Origin: Acidimicrobiaceae bacterium UBA7830
Lineage (GTDB): Bacteria > Actinomycetota > Acidimicrobiia > Acidimicrobiales > Ilumatobacteraceae
NCBI GenBank assembly: GCA_002501485.1
Contig: DLTS01000033.1
Coordinates: forward strand, 1 to 15,717
Length of the DNA: 15,717 nt
Reading direction: 5' to 3'
Under the pieces are notes generated by a model. That model searched no databases and was not told the origin of the DNA. It saw only the letters and a list, made by a program, of their open reading frames with translations. Both the position numbers and the translations under genes were made by a program. This document shows positions 14,707 through 15,717 of this stretch, piece by piece (positions within the stretch are counted from its first letter, which is position 1; each line of letters opens with the position of its first letter).

Positions 14707-14733
14707 TGAGACATTATTCCCTAAAATGTCTCA
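14707..14733. promoter_or_regulatory. Candidate TetR operator (9-9-9 inverted repeat)
   Basis: TGAGACATT (14707-14715) and AATGTCTCA (14725-14733) are perfect inverted repeats separated by nine bases (ATTCCCTAA). The 27-bp element covers the promoter spacer and most of the -10 box of the tetR gene and ends three bases before its GTG. Size, symmetry and position are those of a TetR-family operator that blocks RNA polymerase. Confidence 0.8.
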
Positions 14734-14739
14734 CGTCAA
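14711..14739 (-). promoter_or_regulatory. Promoter of the tetR-diiron operon
   Basis: On the minus strand TTGACG (14739-14734) is a -35 box one base from TTGACA. Exactly 17 bp follow, then TAATGT (14716-14711), a good -10 box. Seven bases later is the GTG start of tetR at 14703, implying transcription begins at or next to the start codon. This is the best promoter seen in the window. Confidence 0.75.
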
Positions 14740-14755
14740 CCGTGAGGCAACCCAC

Positions 14756-15717
14756 TCACTTCTCAGGCAGCAGGTAGTCAGCATATTGCGCCCGTAGATC
14801 TTTCTTTGAAAATTTGCCCACACTGGTTTTTGGCACCTCGGCGATGAACTCAACCGCATCCGGCAATTGCCACCGAGCCACCCGGTCACGAAGAAAATCA
14901 ATCACCTCTTCGGAGGTGATGTCGCTACCTTCAGCCCGGACAACACAGGCCAACGGACGCTCTGACCATCGCAGGTGCGGTACCCCGATCACTGCAGCCT
15001 CGGCAATCCCTGGATGTGACATCAACTCGTTTTCCAACTCAACCGAAGAGATCCACTCGCCTCCAGACTTAATGAGATCTTTTGTTCGATCTAAGAGTCG
15101 AACCCTTCCCCGCTCATCAACGCTCGCAACATCGCCTGTACGCAGCCAGCCATCGGAAGTGAAACTCTCGTTCGCTCGCTCATCGTTGTAATACGTCTTC
15201 GCGATCCAGTTGCCGCTTACCTGCAATTCTCCGCTCGACTCGCCATCCCAATCGATGCGCTCCTGCGAATCTGGATCAACCACTCGCATCTCAACACCAA
15301 ACGAAATCCGTCCAACCGTCGTCCGAAGTTCAGCTTGCTCATCAATCGACAGGTCGTGCTGATCTGCATCGAGGTGCGACACTGCGCAAATAGGGCTTGT
15401 CTCAGTCATTCCCCACGCTTGAAGAAGCGGGAGTCCCGTCATCTCGCGATAGCCCTCCGAAAGGCCCCGCGGAACTGCCGAACCTCCACAGGGAATCGCT
15501 CGCAAACATGACGTATCGCGACCCTCAAGTTCCGGCAGGACCTGCATCCAGATCGTGGGCACACCTGCGGCAAGGGAAACCCGCTCTTCCACGATCAGGT
15601 CAGCTAGCGCCTTGCCAGAAAGGTCGGCACCGGGCATCACCATCTTCGCTCCTGTTGCGACACCCGCGTGAGCGAGTCCCCACGCATTTGCGTGGAACAT
15701 CGGCACCACCGGCATCA
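14756..15717 (-). CDS. AMP-dependent acyl-CoA synthetase/ligase (5' end outside window)
   Basis: The C-terminal 319 or so residues of an ANL-superfamily ligase, which activates a carboxylic acid with ATP and transfers it to CoA. The frame is open to the right edge; the visible start PVVPMFHANAWG is an internal motif of medium- and long-chain acyl-CoA synthetases, so the phosphate-binding loop lies outside. Numbering from the first visible Met, PCGGSAVP is at 75-82, GMTETSP at 102-108, GWLRTGD at 189-195, and DRTKDLIKSGGEWIS at 209-223 is the hinge and CoA-binding segment. PKTSVGKFSKK at 296-306 carries the catalytic Lys301. Relatives act on medium- or long-chain fatty acids, but chain length cannot be judged. 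It precedes the tetR-diiron operon on the same strand, separated by the tetR promoter; a functional link is plausible. Confidence 0.93.
   Translation of the reverse strand, partial: MPVVPMFHANAWGLAHAGVATGAKMVMPGADLSGKALADLIVEERVSLAAGVPTIWMQVLPELEGRDTSCLRAIPCGGSAVPRGLSEGYREMTGLPLLQAWGMTETSPICAVSHLDADQHDLSIDEQAELRTTVGRISFGVEMRVVDPDSQERIDWDGESSGELQVSGNWIAKTYYNDERANESFTSDGWLRTGDVASVDERGRVRLLDRTKDLIKSGGEWISSVELENELMSHPGIAEAAVIGVPHLRWSERPLACVVRAEGSDITSEEVIDFLRDRVARWQLPDAVEFIAEVPKTSVGKFSKKDLRAQYADYLLPEK

Noticed and set aside
14742..14759. GTGAG-N8-CTCAC at the end of the acyl-CoA ligase as a terminator
   Set aside because: Short stem with no T-run; it overlaps the ligase stop and lies just upstream of the tetR -35.

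Overview
The window looks like a chromosomal segment of an actinobacterium of moderate G+C, possibly an environmental, Acidimicrobiia-like lineage. The grounds are a CarD-type RNA polymerase-binding protein with the NWSRR motif, RNase J directly downstream of dapA with ftsK two genes further on, a rimO-pgsA-cinA run, many GTG starts, and TANNNT -10 boxes placed about 6-7 nt ahead of start codons (leaderless transcription, common in actinobacteria). The lineage is an inference from gene content; no rRNA is present to confirm it.

Positions 1-2471 (+ strand): a three-gene run whose genes overlap by ATGA. It holds the C-terminal end of a polyphosphate kinase 2 / polyphosphate:AMP phosphotransferase, a short-chain dehydrogenase/reductase and a soluble bacterial cytochrome P450. 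It converges, with 3 nt to spare, on the minus-strand genes that fill the rest of the window.

Positions 2475-12899 (- strand, read from right to left): dapA, rnj, an unrecognised small lipoprotein and ftsK; then rimO, pgsA and cinA; then tRNA-Arg(UCU), a short leader ORF, carD and a 3-hydroxyisobutyrate-dehydrogenase-like oxidoreductase. These are mostly housekeeping genes: lysine and peptidoglycan precursor supply, RNA decay, chromosome translocation, ribosomal protein S12 modification, anionic phospholipid synthesis, pyridine-nucleotide repair and global transcription control. Genes overlap or abut within each group. The groups are separated by short gaps that contain promoter-like motifs and inverted repeats.

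Positions 12953-15717 (- strand): an accessory-looking module. It holds the C-terminal part of an acyl-CoA/AMP ligase, a TetR-family regulator, and a ferritin-like diiron protein translationally coupled to the regulator by ATGA. A well-formed promoter (TTGACG, 17 bp, TAATGT, then a GTG start 7 nt later) precedes tetR. A perfect 9-bp inverted repeat with a 9-bp spacer covers the promoter spacer and most of the -10 box, so autoregulation of a tetR-diiron operon is likely.

The most interesting points are the carD leader and the tetR-diiron operon. In the carD leader, a 13-codon ORF has a strong Shine-Dalgarno site inside a hairpin, its stop overlaps the carD GTG start, and it lies directly after a tRNA gene. 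In the tetR-diiron operon, all six expected diiron ligands are visible but the substrate is unknown. No mobile element, CRISPR array or rRNA was seen. No stretch over 300 bases lacks a gene; the longest gaps are about 50-120 bases.
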